NCBI RefSeq assembly: GCF_014201195.1 | Contig: NZ_JACHDS010000001.1 | Span: 4,588,001-4,652,000 of the forward strand | Length of the DNA: 64,000 nt | Reading direction: 5' to 3' | Origin: Nocardiopsis mwathae | GTDB lineage: Bacteria; Actinomycetota; Actinomycetes; Streptosporangiales; Streptosporangiaceae | Part shown: piece after piece, positions 26,766 to 39,701 of the stretch | Position numbering within the stretch: position 1 is the first letter of the stretch | Layout of the letters: every line of letters begins with the position of its first letter | Translations under genes and position numbers: made by a program | The notes under the pieces: generated by a model | Told to the model about the DNA's origin: nothing | What the model saw: only the letters and a program-made list of their open reading frames with translations | The model's database searches: none

Positions 26766-27035
26766 TTGGATTCCGATATCGACACGCGCCTGCACGACCA
26801 TGTCGCGCTGGCCGAGATCGAACTCTACGCCGAGGTACTGAGCGCCGTGGCCGCCGCCGAGGAGCGCCTCAGCGTGGAGGAGATCGACCGGGTACTCGGC
26901 GTACGCCCCGCCGTACTCGACGACGGGCCCTGCGCGGTACTGCCCGCGGCACCGCCCGTCGCACCGCCCCACTGCGCCGCGCCCCGCCCGCGCAGGTCGC
27001 AGCTGCCCACCGGGCCCGGCACCTGCCGGAACTGA
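26766..27035 (+). CDS. Small conserved helical protein of unknown function
   Basis: 89 residues from a TTG with GGAGG nine bases upstream; upstream codons in the same frame are Arg-rich and lack an SD. The N-terminal 50 residues HDHVALAEIELYAEVLSAVAAAEERLSVEEIDRVLGV match a type of short actinobacterial protein that I recognise only as a conserved hypothetical: two helices ending in a Leu/Val-rich motif, followed by a Pro-rich tail. No TM or signal peptide. Convergent with the Fe-S oxidoreductase gene, separated by a strong hairpin. Confidence 0.6.
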   Translation: MDSDIDTRLHDHVALAEIELYAEVLSAVAAAEERLSVEEIDRVLGVRPAVLDDGPCAVLPAAPPVAPPHCAAPRPRRSQLPTGPGTCRN

Positions 27036-27038
27036 ACG

Positions 27039-27072
27039 ACCGCGGCGGCCCCTGAGCAGGGGCCGCCGCGGT
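27039..27072. terminator. Bidirectional hairpin terminator
   Basis: Perfect 15-bp stem ACCGCGGCGGCCCCT / AGGGGCCGCCGCGGT with a GAGC loop, filling the gap between two convergent genes. Confidence 0.82.
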
Positions 27073-27084
27073 GCGTCGGGTGGA

Positions 27085-29274
27085 TCAGGCGTTCTCCTTC
27101 TCCGGCTCGGCACCGCTCGCGGGTGTGTCGCCCTTGATCGAGCGGAGCAGGAGCTGCGAGACGTCGACGACCTCCAGGGTCTCCTTGGCCTCGCCCTTCG
27201 ACTTCTTCTCGTTGATCGCATCACCCAGCATGACCTGGCAGAACGGGCACGCGGTGGAGACGGTGTCGGGGTTGGTCGTCAGCGCCTCGTCCACCCGCTC
27301 GGTGTTGATGCGCTTGCCGATCCGCTCCTCCATCCACATCCGGGCACCGCCGGCGCCGCAGCAGAAGCCGCGCTCCTTGTGCCGGTGCATCTCCTGGGTC
27401 CGGATACCGGGGACCTGCGCCATGATGTCGCGGGGCGGCGTGTAGACCTTGTTGTGGCGGCCCAGGAAGCACGGGTCGTGGTAGGTGATGTTCTCCTCGA
27501 TCGGCTGCACCGGGGTGAGGCGGCCGTCCTCCACCAGTTTGGCCAGCAGCTGGCTGTGGTGGATGACGTCGTAGTCGCCGCCCAGCTGAGGGTACTCGTT
27601 GCCGAGCGTGTTGAAGCAGTGCGGGCAGCTGGCCACGATCTTGGTGGCGCCGACCTCGTTCAGCGTCTCCACGTTCTGCTGCGCGAGCATCTGGAAGACG
27701 AACTCCATACCCAGGCGGCGGGCCGGGTCACCGGTGCACGCCTCCATACCGCCGAGCACGGCGAACTTGACCCCGGCCATGTGCAGCAGCTCGGCGATGG
27801 CCTTGGTCGTCTTCTTCGCACGGTCCTCCAGGGCGCCGGCGCAGCCCACCCAGAACAGGTACTCGGTGCCCTCGGGGAGCTTGTCCTCGACGACGGGGAC
27901 CTCGAAGTCCAGCTCGGAGATCCAGTCGAGGCGCTTGTCCTCGCTCATCCCCCACGGGTTGCCCTTGTTCTCCAGGTTCTTGAGCAGGGTGTTGGCCTCG
28001 GACGGGAAGCTGGACTCGATCATCACCTGGTAGCGGCGCATGTCGAGGATGTGGTCGACGTGCTCGATGTCGACCGGGCACTGCTCGACGCAGGCGCCGC
28101 AGTTGGTGCAGGCCCAAAGGACATCGGGGTGGATGATGCCCCCCTCCTCCTCGGTCCCGACGAGCGGGGCGCCGAGCAGGGAGAGCACGTCGACGTCGGA
28201 GTGGGCGGCGTCCTCCTTGGCCTTCTCCTCCAGCGTCTCGGCCGTGATGCCCTGCAGGAGGTAGGGCGCCTTGGCGTAGGCGTGCTCCCGCAGGTCCATG
28301 ACCAGCTTCTTGGGGGACAGCGGCTTGCCGGTGTTCCACGCGGGGCACTGCGACTGGCACCGGCCGCACTCGGTGCAGGTGGTGAAGTCGAGCAGGCCCT
28401 TCCAGGTGAAGTCCTCGATCTTGCCGACGCCGAAGGGGTCCTCGTCGGGGTCGGCCTCCTCGAAGTCGAGCGGCTTCTCACCGGTCTTGTCCATCATCTG
28501 CTTGGCCGGGCCGAGCGCGACGCCGCCGTCGGGGTTGCGCTTGAAGTAGATGTTGACCGGCGCGGTGAACCGGTGCCACCCGATGCCCATGGTGAGAATC
28601 CAGCCCAGCACCATGAAGAACATCCAGGAGATGATCAGCTTGAACGCGGCCACGAGCGCGAGCCCTGCCTCGCTCGGCGGCAGCACGGCGCCTACGGCGT
28701 GCGACACCGGGGTGGCCCACACGGGGAACGGGAAGTCGCCGAGGGCGACCTTGAAGCCGCGGATCACGAAGATGGAGACGAGCAGGCCGATGATGTAGGC
28801 CTCGACGTAGTAGGCCTGCCAGTGCCGGGAGTTCTCGAAGCGGGAGGCGCGGCCGAGGGCGCGGGGCCCCTTCACCTGCCGGTAGATCGCCAGGCCGACG
28901 ATGGCGGCGAGGCTGACCGCGGCGATGACCTCGATGGCCAGGCCGTAGATGGTGAGGTCGTAGATGATCGGGAGGTGGAAATGCGGGTTCCACACCTCAC
29001 CGTGCGCCTCGGCGACCGTGAACGCCAGAAGCGGGAACGAGATCATCACGAACCAGTGCGCGACGCCGATCCAGCGCCACTTGAGCATGCGCGTGTGCCC
29101 GAGTGTCTCGATCAGCGTGGTCGTCAGTCGCTGACCGAAGGGTCCCTTGCGCTCGCCTTCGATCGGGCGGCCGATGCCCACGGTGCGCACCATATGGCGG
29201 ATGCCAATGGCGAACACGGCCACTCCGACCAGGGCGAAGGCGGTCGTGATGATTCCCAGGATCATGTAGAGCAT
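27085..29274 (-). CDS. EtfD-like membrane iron-sulfur oxidoreductase (ETF to menaquinone)
   Basis: 729 residues from MLYMILGIITTAF; GGAGG lies nine bases upstream, and 15 extra upstream codons look spurious. N-terminal membrane domain (about 1-265) with several TM segments resembles the NarI-type cytochrome b fold. Then two 4Fe-4S motifs CTECGRCQSQCP (near 297) and CTNCGACVEQCP (near 390), followed by two CCG domains with CPHCFN, HDPCFLGRHN, FCCGAGGARMW and CPFCQVML that bind the noncubane-type cluster. This is the architecture of mycobacterial Rv0338c (EtfD), which carries electrons from acyl-CoA dehydrogenases via ETF to the quinone pool. Supports the dehydrogenase at 47110. Confidence 0.85.
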   Translation of the reverse strand: MLYMILGIITTAFALVGVAVFAIGIRHMVRTVGIGRPIEGERKGPFGQRLTTTLIETLGHTRMLKWRWIGVAHWFVMISFPLLAFTVAEAHGEVWNPHFHLPIIYDLTIYGLAIEVIAAVSLAAIVGLAIYRQVKGPRALGRASRFENSRHWQAYYVEAYIIGLLVSIFVIRGFKVALGDFPFPVWATPVSHAVGAVLPPSEAGLALVAAFKLIISWMFFMVLGWILTMGIGWHRFTAPVNIYFKRNPDGGVALGPAKQMMDKTGEKPLDFEEADPDEDPFGVGKIEDFTWKGLLDFTTCTECGRCQSQCPAWNTGKPLSPKKLVMDLREHAYAKAPYLLQGITAETLEEKAKEDAAHSDVDVLSLLGAPLVGTEEEGGIIHPDVLWACTNCGACVEQCPVDIEHVDHILDMRRYQVMIESSFPSEANTLLKNLENKGNPWGMSEDKRLDWISELDFEVPVVEDKLPEGTEYLFWVGCAGALEDRAKKTTKAIAELLHMAGVKFAVLGGMEACTGDPARRLGMEFVFQMLAQQNVETLNEVGATKIVASCPHCFNTLGNEYPQLGGDYDVIHHSQLLAKLVEDGRLTPVQPIEENITYHDPCFLGRHNKVYTPPRDIMAQVPGIRTQEMHRHKERGFCCGAGGARMWMEERIGKRINTERVDEALTTNPDTVSTACPFCQVMLGDAINEKKSKGEAKETLEVVDVSQLLLRSIKGDTPASGAEPEKENA

Positions 29275-29619
29275 CGCCCGCGGCCTCCCATCCTGCTGTC
29301 GTGCTCCGGTGCGCCACACACCGGAGGTCGATCAAATGTTACTAGCGAGTAATGCCTGGCGGACCAACGGCCCCGCCACTGATCCACACCGGCGCGCCCC
29401 CTGGTCCACCTGGGCGGCCCGCCCCGCGCCGGGCGCACACGGCGCGGCCTTCGCAGTGATCAGCTGCCTCCTACGGTAGTGAGCCCCTCCCCCACGGCCG
29501 CCACAAAGGTTCACCTCACCCGCGTGTCCCCCACGCCGCCCATCCCGCGCACGGCGGATGATCCGCCTCATCCGGGAACAACCGAGCCGATCCCACCGTT
29601 GTACCCGGACGTAAGCAAC

Positions 29620-29640
29620 ATTGAGTCTCCTCGACTCAAG
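29620..29640 (+). promoter_or_regulatory. HAIR operator (HspR-binding inverted repeat)
   Basis: ATTGAGT-N7-ACTCAAG, one base off the consensus CTTGAGT-N7-ACTCAAG bound by HspR. It lies just before the dnaK -35. A lone half-site ACTCAA recurs at 29687-29692 close to the SD. HspR with DnaK as corepressor would shut the operon at normal temperature. Confidence 0.88.
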
Positions 29641-29644
29641 TGAT

Positions 29645-29673
29645 TTGACAAAGGCCCCCCGACGAAGCAAACT
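29645..29673 (+). promoter_or_regulatory. dnaK promoter
   Basis: TTGACA at 29645-29650, 17 bp, CAAACT at 29668-29673. The -35 is perfect, the -10 weak. The leader would be about 32 nt, then GGAGG eight bases before the dnaK ATG. It adjoins the HAIR site directly. Confidence 0.65.
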
Positions 29674-29711
29674 TTCGCCTGTAAGACTCAACTTTGACGG
29701 AGGACGTACTC

Positions 29712-31586
<1,875 letters not shown>

Positions 31587-31623
31587 TCCGTCCGGTACGC
31601 GGAAGTCAAGGAGGCGCAAACGA

Positions 31624-32352
31624 ATGGCGCTGCCGGAGAACGAGAACGGTCACGAGCAGCAGGGTCCGGTGATCCGCGACAAGCGTCGCATCGATCCCGA
31701 GACCGGTGAGCTGCGTGTCCCGGAGGAGGCCGCGGAGGCGGCCGCCGACACGGCGGCCGCGGCGGGGGCCTCCCCCGCCGACGCGGCTGAGCTCGCCGAG
31801 GCCAAGCAGCAGGTCGCCGAGTTGACGAACGACCTCAAGCGGTTGCAGGCGGAGTACGCCAACTACCGCAAGCGGGTCGATCGCGACCGCGCCGCCGTCC
31901 GGGAGCAGGGGCTGGCCCAGGTCCTGGTCGAGCTCCTGCCGATCCTGGACGACATCGGGCGGGCCCGTGACCACGACGAGCTCAACGGCGGGTTCAAGTC
32001 CGTCGGTGAGGCGCTGGAGTCGGCGGTCACCAAGCTGGGGCTGAAGAAGTACGGGGAGAAGGACGACGAGTTCGACCCCACCGTGCACGAGGCCCTGACG
32101 ATGGTGCCGATGCCGGGTGTCACCACTCCGAAGGTGATCGAGGTGTTCCAGCCCGGGTACATCATCGGCGAGCGGGTCATCCGCCCGGCCCGCGTGATCG
32201 TGGCCGGCCAGGCCGAGGGCGAGGACGCCGAACCGCAGGAGGGCGCGGACGGGGCGGCGCCGGCCGCCGGGTCCGCTGCGGCCTCCGCCCCGGAGGACGC
32301 GGCCGATGCGTCGGCCGCCGAGTCCGGGTCCGACGGCGAGGACAAGAAGTAA
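31624..32352 (+). CDS. grpE: GrpE nucleotide-exchange factor
   Basis: 242 residues; GGAGG nine bases before the ATG, 37 bp after dnaK. Long N-terminal helix with EAKQQVAELTNDLKRLQAEYANYRKR dimerises; the GrpE beta-wing signature FDPTVHEALTMVP is followed by VIEVFQPGYIIGERVIRPARVIV. The C-terminal 40 residues are disordered Ala/Asp/Glu/Ser sequence. Releases ADP from DnaK. Part of the dnaK operon; a strong hairpin follows before dnaJ. Confidence 0.96.
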   Translation: MALPENENGHEQQGPVIRDKRRIDPETGELRVPEEAAEAAADTAAAAGASPADAAELAEAKQQVAELTNDLKRLQAEYANYRKRVDRDRAAVREQGLAQVLVELLPILDDIGRARDHDELNGGFKSVGEALESAVTKLGLKKYGEKDDEFDPTVHEALTMVPMPGVTTPKVIEVFQPGYIIGERVIRPARVIVAGQAEGEDAEPQEGADGAAPAAGSAAASAPEDAADASAAESGSDGEDKK

Positions 32353-32360
32353 CGAGTGAG

Positions 32361-32392
32361 CCGCCCCGGGTGCCACGCGGCGCCCGGGGCGG
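32361..32392 (+). terminator. Intra-operon hairpin between grpE and dnaJ
   Basis: 14-bp stem with one G-U pair, CCGCCCCGGGTGCC / GGCGCCCGGGGCGG, loop ACGC. Placed inside the operon, so it is more likely an attenuator or mRNA-stability element than an end of transcription. Confidence 0.6.
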
Positions 32393-32482
32393 TGAACCAG
32401 CGGATGCAGTGGGCAGGATCGGTAGCAGCGGACCGCACCGCCCGACCGGCAACGAGCGCAAAGCGGGAGAAGGCAGACGTCG

Positions 32483-33646
32483 ATGAGCACCAAGGACTAC
32501 CTGGAGAAGGACTACTACAAGGTCCTCGGAGTCTCAAAGACGGCCACGCAGGACGAGATCAAGCAGTCCTACCGCAAGCTCGCGCGGGAGAACCACCCCG
32601 ACGCCAACACCTCCGACCCCAAGGCCGAGGAGCGCTTCAAGGAGATCTCCGAGGCCTACAGCGTCCTGTCGGATGAGCAGCGGCGCAAGGAGTACGACGA
32701 CGCGCGGTCCCTGTTCGGCGGGGCCTACCAGCCCGGCGGGGGAACCGGGCCGGGCGGCTTCGACCTCGGCGACCTGTTCGGGCACGGCCCCGGAGGCGGC
32801 GGTGGCGGGGGTGCCGGTGGCGAGCGGCTGAGCGACCTGTTCGGCGGGCTGTTCGGCGGCCGCGGGCGCACCACGACGCGGTCGCGCCGCGGTGCCGACG
32901 TCGAGACCGAGACCCGGCTGTCGTTCACCGAGGCGGCCCAGGGCGTCACCCGGTCGTTCAAGCTGACCAGTGACGCCGCCTGCGCCACCTGCAAAGGGAC
33001 GGGGGCCCGGGCCGGGTCCGCACCGCGGATGTGCCCCAGGTGCACCGGCACCGGGCACGAGAGCAAGCCGCTGGGAGGGTTCTCCCTGTCGGAGCCGTGT
33101 GCGGAGTGCAAGGGGCGCGGGCTCGTCGTCGACGACCCCTGCCCCGTCTGCAGCGGCAGCGGCCGGGGGAAGAGCACCCGCACGGTCCAGGTGAGAATCC
33201 CCGGCGGGGTCTCCGACGGCCAGCGGATCAGAATCAAGGGCAAGGGCGCGCCGGGTGAGCACGGGGGACCGGCCGGAGATCTCTACGTGGTGGTACATGT
33301 GCAGCCGCACCCAGTGTTCGGCAAGACCGGTGACAACCTGACGATCACCGTCCCGGTGACCTTCCCCGAGGCGACGCTCGGCGCCGACGTGCGCGTGCCG
33401 ACCCTCAACGGCATGCCGGTCACGGTGAAGATCCCCCCGGGCACCCCGAACGGGCGCACGTTCCGGGTCCGGGGCAAGGGGGCCGACCGGCGCGACGGAA
33501 CCAAGGGCGACATGCTCGTCACCGTCGAGGTGTCGGTGCCCCAGGCGCTGAGCGAGGACGCCCGCGCGGCCCTGGAGAAGTTCCGGGCCGCGACAGCGGA
33601 CCAGGACCCGCGCCGTGACTTGGAGACGCGGGCGAAGGGAATGTGA
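32483..33646 (+). CDS. dnaJ: Chaperone DnaJ (Hsp40)
   Basis: 387 residues. J domain (about 9-75) with the HPD motif in RENHPDANT that stimulates DnaK. Gly-rich linker with [14 protein letters not shown]. Zinc domain has four CxxCxGxG repeats: [24 protein letters not shown] and CPVCSGSG. C-terminal peptide-binding barrels include [20 protein letters not shown]. Its stop overlaps the hspR start (GTGA). Type I DnaJ of the DnaK cycle; 130 bp separates it from grpE. Confidence 0.97.
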   Translation: MSTKDYLEKDYYKVLGVSKTATQDEIKQSYRKLARENHPDANTSDPKAEERFKEISEAYSVLSDEQRRKEYDDARSLFGGAYQPGGGTGPGGFDLGDLFGHGPGGGGGGGAGGERLSDLFGGLFGGRGRTTTRSRRGADVETETRLSFTEAAQGVTRSFKLTSDAACATCKGTGARAGSAPRMCPRCTGTGHESKPLGGFSLSEPCAECKGRGLVVDDPCPVCSGSGRGKSTRTVQVRIPGGVSDGQRIRIKGKGAPGEHGGPAGDLYVVVHVQPHPVFGKTGDNLTITVPVTFPEATLGADVRVPTLNGMPVTVKIPPGTPNGRTFRVRGKGADRRDGTKGDMLVTVEVSVPQALSEDARAALEKFRAATADQDPRRDLETRAKGM

Positions 33647-34080
33647 ATGCCATGACCGACCGAGGGTTCGGCGAGGACATCCCGGTCTACGTGATCTCCG
33701 TCGCCGCGGAGCTGTCCGGGCTCCACCCGCAGACGCTGCGCCAGTACGACCGGCTCGGCCTGGTCTCTCCGGGCCGCGCCGCCGGGCGCGGGCGCCGCTA
33801 CTCCATGCGCGACGTCCAGATGCTGCGGGAGGTGCAGCGGCTGTCCCAGGACGAGGGCATCAACCTCGCCGGGATCAAGCGGATCCTGGAGCTCCAGCGC
33901 GAGGTCGCGGAGCTGCGCGAGCACCTCTTCCACCTGCGCAACGAGCTGGACGCGGCGCGCACCGCGGTGGCCCGGCGGCTGGCGCAGACGGGCCCGGTGG
34001 AGAGCAACGAACTGCTGCCGATCCGGCACACCCGGGTGACGATCTTCAACACCCCGCCGACCGTCGACGACGACCAGTAG
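33643..34080 (+). CDS. hspR: HspR, MerR-family heat-shock repressor
   Basis: 145 residues from a GTG overlapping the dnaJ TGA; ATG three codons in is possible and would suit the SD less tightly. MerR-type winged [34 protein letters not shown], cited in part, then [31 protein letters not shown] coiled coil ([17 protein letters not shown]) dimerises it. Binds HAIR sites such as the one before dnaK; with DnaK as corepressor it gives feedback control of this operon, being encoded in it. Confidence 0.96.
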   Translation: MNAMTDRGFGEDIPVYVISVAAELSGLHPQTLRQYDRLGLVSPGRAAGRGRRYSMRDVQMLREVQRLSQDEGINLAGIKRILELQREVAELREHLFHLRNELDAARTAVARRLAQTGPVESNELLPIRHTRVTIFNTPPTVDDDQ

Positions 34081-34090
34081 ACCTCCCCCT

Positions 34091-34166
34091 GCCCTCCGTC
34101 GGTCTCGGGAGATCGGTGCGGATCCCGACGTGGATTCGCACCGATCTCCCGAGACCGACGGAGGGC
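34091..34166. repeat. Perfect 30-bp inverted repeat with 16-nt loop, hspR-clpB spacer
   Basis: Arms at 34091-34120 and 34137-34166 are exact complements over 30 bases. As RNA it would be a very stable hairpin between hspR and clpB. Its right arm shares a core (ATCTCCCGAGACCGACGGA) with the long inverted repeat at 53997-54064 (ATCTCCGAGATCAACGGA), and both have 16-base loops. May terminate or attenuate transcription into clpB, or be a mobile-repeat remnant. Confidence 0.85.
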
Positions 34167-34241
34167 GGAACGGGGCTGGAGCCGATCGTCCGGATTGCAC
34201 CACCACTACGACCGACACTGCTGTTAGGGGGCGGCGAAGCC

Positions 34242-36860
<2,619 letters not shown>

Positions 36861-36883
36861 TCCGACCACGGGTCGACGTCTCC

Positions 36884-36913
36884 GAGGGGTTCCGGCGTGA
36901 GCCGGAACCCCTC
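36884..36913. terminator. Bidirectional hairpin terminator after clpB
   Basis: Perfect 13-bp stem GAGGGGTTCCGGC / GCCGGAACCCCTC, loop GTGA. Sits between clpB and the converging PIN gene, overlapping the latter's stop codon by two bases. Confidence 0.82.
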
Positions 36914-37397
36914 ACCATATGGACTGCTGCCCGATGACGTAGGGTTCGCTCACACGGACTCCTTCGACCTGCTCTCCCATCGGGAAGTCCTTCTTGTTCC
37001 ACGAAAAAAAGTGGTCGCACCGGGTCAACACAGCAGACGCCAAGTGGACGGCATCATTCGACCGGAGGCGATACCGCCAAGCGAAGTCGATCGCTTTGTC
37101 AACCACAAAACGTTCCACGGACACCATCTGTATTCCGGACCGTGCGAACCACTCGTCAATGGCCTTCCGCGCCCGATCTCGCTGCGCCGGACCTATGTCC
37201 GAGGATCACAGCCTCCCAGAACAGCCGACCTCGGCACGCAGCAGTGCTGAGGCCACGATTTGATAGTCGCCGTCCTGCCCCTTCTCAATAACGGCGAGGC
37301 TGGTCTCGTAGCGCTCCGGGTTCGTATCCTTTCTTCCAAGGATGACGTTGAGGTATACGTCCGAGTCGATGTAGACCCGCTTACTACTCTCCCGCAC
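36912..37397 (-). pseudogene. PIN-domain nuclease gene interrupted by an in-frame TGA
   Basis: Read through, 161 residues: KRVYIDSDVYLNVILG (first acidic pair), then VASALLRAEVGCSGRL (conserved Glu), TGA at codon 64 or so, then SSDIGPAQRDRARKAIDEWF, RLRSNDAVHLASAVL (third Asp) and FFSWNKKDF (fourth Asp). Both halves lie in the same frame, so a single nonsense change (or sequencing error) separates them. Starts with GTG overlapping the upstream gene's stop by 14 bases. PIN proteins are Mg-dependent RNases, often toxins of VapBC-type pairs. Composition is less GC-rich than neighbours, hinting at transfer. Confidence 0.75.
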
Positions 37398-38181
37398 GCT
37401 GCCCCCGCACCCACTCGGTGGGGTCCTCTCCGTCGGTCCACCAGGGAGCGATCCCCGCGATCTCCCGTACGGGCATGATCGGACGGTCCGCCAGCGGCTC
37501 CAGTTTCTCGATCTCGAAGGCGACCGTCTGACCCGCGGCAGTGCGCTGAGCAAGGCCCCACGCCGCGACACGCTGCTTGATGTTCCTCAAGACGTCGGCA
37601 AGAAGCTCGGGCGGGAACGTCGCGCGAACCGATCGGTTCTGTTCGATGTCGAAGATGCTGACCTCCCGCTTGCTCCCTCTCACATCAAGACGATCGATCT
37701 CACCCTGAACAGAATCGAATTCAAGTTTTCTCGCCGCCAATGCGTCCTTCGCATGCTGAATCGTGCGGGCAGCAACAGAGGCCTGAATGAGATGTTTTCC
37801 GCCATCGGCCGAGCTGGAAATCCTTACCTCATTTCCCACCTCGTGGCCTCTCGCCACCCGCAGGAGGCTACGGAGCATGTCGACGTCGAAAGCCGGAGGA
37901 ATCGTTGCACTACTCTCCAGCGCGTTCAGCCCTTCGACCAGCCGCATGCTCGCCTCACAGGCCCGACGCCTGTCCGACTCCTCCCCTACGGGAGAAGCCA
38001 CGGCCACAGCGCTTCCGACTCTGAGCTCGGTGAGGGCCCATCGAGCAGGGGACTGCTGCCGCCCACCGATATTGCGCTCGGCCCTCTGCACCAGGTCGAT
38101 CACCTCGCCTGCGGTTTCGAAGAAGACCTTGGCGTCTACAGGCTCATCACCCCGGGCGAGGCTGATCTCCAGAGCAGCCAT
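37384..38181 (-). CDS. Protein of unknown function preceding a PIN gene (possible antitoxin-like partner)
   Basis: 265 residues; AGGGAGG ten bases before the ATG. Not recognised. Soluble, no TM or signal peptide. Central region KHLIQASVAARTIQHAKDALAARKLEFDSVQGEIDRLDVRGSKREVSIFDIE (in part) looks like helix plus strand, and the end has PIMPVREIAGIAPWWTDGEDPTEWVRG. The stop overlaps the start of the PIN gene, so the two are translated together, as toxin-antitoxin genes are. It is three times the size of a VapB antitoxin. Lower GC than neighbours. Role is inference from context. Confidence 0.6.
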   Translation of the reverse strand: MAALEISLARGDEPVDAKVFFETAGEVIDLVQRAERNIGGRQQSPARWALTELRVGSAVAVASPVGEESDRRRACEASMRLVEGLNALESSATIPPAFDVDMLRSLLRVARGHEVGNEVRISSSADGGKHLIQASVAARTIQHAKDALAARKLEFDSVQGEIDRLDVRGSKREVSIFDIEQNRSVRATFPPELLADVLRNIKQRVAAWGLAQRTAAGQTVAFEIEKLEPLADRPIMPVREIAGIAPWWTDGEDPTEWVRGQRAGE

Positions 38182-38350
38182 CTCGGTCGCACCTCCCTTC
38201 ACCTCTTCTCATCTTGCCCAGTCCTCCCTCGATTGTCAGGCCGTCCTGGGGATCGCTCACCGGCGCGCCCGATACGGGCATGAACGATCCGGGCGAGGGA
38301 TCGGGGCCCCTCACCACCCGCCTCCGCCCTTCAGGGGCACTCGATGGCCG

Positions 38351-38590
38351 TCACCATCTGCGCACCCATAAGGCGAGGCTGCCGAGGACGAACCAGAGCG
38401 CTATGCCCGCGGCACATCCCGCCGAGGTCCACACGCTCTGGCCGGTGACCACGGTGGCCACAGCGCCCAGGGCCACGCACAGCGGCAGCAGCCACACCCA
38501 GTGCATGAAGCGGCGGTTCTGCCGCAGGGCCCGTTCCTCGTAGCTCAGTCGCGTCTCGTTCCGATCGTGGTGATCGCACAGTGTCGGCAT
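38351..38590 (-). CDS. Small two-TM membrane protein
   Basis: 79 residues; GAGGA about seven bases upstream of the ATG (MPTLCDHHDRNE). Hydrophilic, His-rich N-terminus, then two helices: HWVWLLPLCVALGAVATVV and AGCAAGIALWFVLGSLALWV, ending in a basic RRW. Not recognised as a family. It is 170 bp upstream of the 265-residue gene on the same strand and divergent from the OB-fold/flotillin genes. Confidence 0.55.
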   Translation of the reverse strand: MPTLCDHHDRNETRLSYEERALRQNRRFMHWVWLLPLCVALGAVATVVTGQSVWTSAGCAAGIALWFVLGSLALWVRRW

Positions 38591-38803
38591 GTCCGTTCCT
38601 CTTGTGTCGTCGGGGATCCGGTGGATTCGCTCTCTTCGGCGAACACCGGACGGGTCCGGTTCGACCCCTGTGACACGTTGACCACAACCGGACAACCGAG
38701 CCCGCCGGTTCACAAACCGCCGTCGGGCTCCGATAAGGTCGTGCAGCGGTCACCGGCGCCCCTGGCGGCGCGGCATGACGACGGGGGGTCGACGCGGCAC
38801 ATC

Positions 38804-39460
38804 ATGGGTGAGTTCATCGGAACGGCGTTCGGCTTCCCCACGGCGGTCTTCAGCTTCATGCTGCTGGTCGTCTTCGCCTACTGGCTCTTCGTGGTGATCG
38901 GAGCGGTCGGCACCGACGTCCTCGACGTCGACACCGACGCCGATACCGGGAGCGGCGGCCTGGTCGGCCTGCTCTCGGCCGCCGGCCTCGGCGGTGTCCC
39001 GGTCACCGTGGTGCTGTCCCTGCTCGTAACGCTGTCCTGGTTCGCGACCCTGGTGGGAACCGTGCTGCTCGACCTCGACGGGGCGTCGACGCCCATGCTC
39101 ATCGCTCTGGGGCTGGTGGTCCTGCTGGCGGCGGTGCTGTTCGCCTGGCTGGTCACCAGCGGTGTGGTCATGGGTCTGCGCCGTTTCCTGCCGGGCGCCG
39201 ACGCCGGTGCCGGTGCTTCCCCCGCCGACTTCGTGGGCACGACGTGCGTGATCCGTACCGGCCGCGCCGACGACGCGTTCGGGCAGGCGGAGATCACCGC
39301 GGCGAGCGGCGCGACGTCGATCGTCCAGGTGCGCACCACCGGCGGGGAGGCACTCGCGTCCGGCGACACCGCGCTCGTCTTCGAGTACGACGCCGCGAAC
39401 GAGGTCTACCTCGTCACCCCGTTCGACCGCTCGCTGGATCCCGGCCCCGGCACCCGCTGA
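38804..39460 (+). CDS. Membrane OB-fold protein (YqiJ/NfeD-like), flotillin partner
   Basis: 218 residues from MGEFIGTAFGFPTAVF; no close SD, the nearest G-run being 14 bases upstream. Three hydrophobic segments (about 12-35, 57-85, 92-120), then a soluble C-terminal domain with DFVGTTCVIRTGRADDAFGQAEIT and GDTALVFEYDAANEVYLV, an OB-fold as in YqiJ and NfeD proteins. Such proteins are encoded next to flotillins and thought to tune membrane microdomains. Precedes the flotillin gene by 241 bp on the same strand; likely one operon. Confidence 0.75.
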   Translation: MGEFIGTAFGFPTAVFSFMLLVVFAYWLFVVIGAVGTDVLDVDTDADTGSGGLVGLLSAAGLGGVPVTVVLSLLVTLSWFATLVGTVLLDLDGASTPMLIALGLVVLLAAVLFAWLVTSGVVMGLRRFLPGADAGAGASPADFVGTTCVIRTGRADDAFGQAEITAASGATSIVQVRTTGGEALASGDTALVFEYDAANEVYLVTPFDRSLDPGPGTR

Positions 39461-39701
39461 CGCGTCCGCCGACGTTCCCCTGTCCCCCGCGCTCACGCCG
39501 GCAGCGGACCCGGACGAACCGGCCCAGACCCCGACCCCGACCCGAACAATTCATCCCATGATCCCCGGGAACCGGCGGCCCGGGTACCACGTCCGAATCA
39601 ACGACAACCGCGGACCGCATCGCCCCCCTCGTTCCGCGGCCCCGGCCAGCGCGCCCGCCCCGTCTTGCCATGGTCGCGCCCTCGCTAGAGAGAACCACTG
39701 G

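Larger units (their letters stand above)
29275..29711. other. Divergent intergenic region, etfD-like / dnaK
   Basis: Holds the HAIR operator and dnaK promoter at its right end, annotated separately. The left 300 bases carry no gene that I can see and should contain the promoter of the Fe-S oxidoreductase. Confidence 0.5.

Noticed and set aside
37128-37208. Selenocysteine or programmed read-through at the PIN TGA
   Set aside because: No SECIS-like hairpin or sel genes visible; nonsense mutation or sequencing error is simpler.
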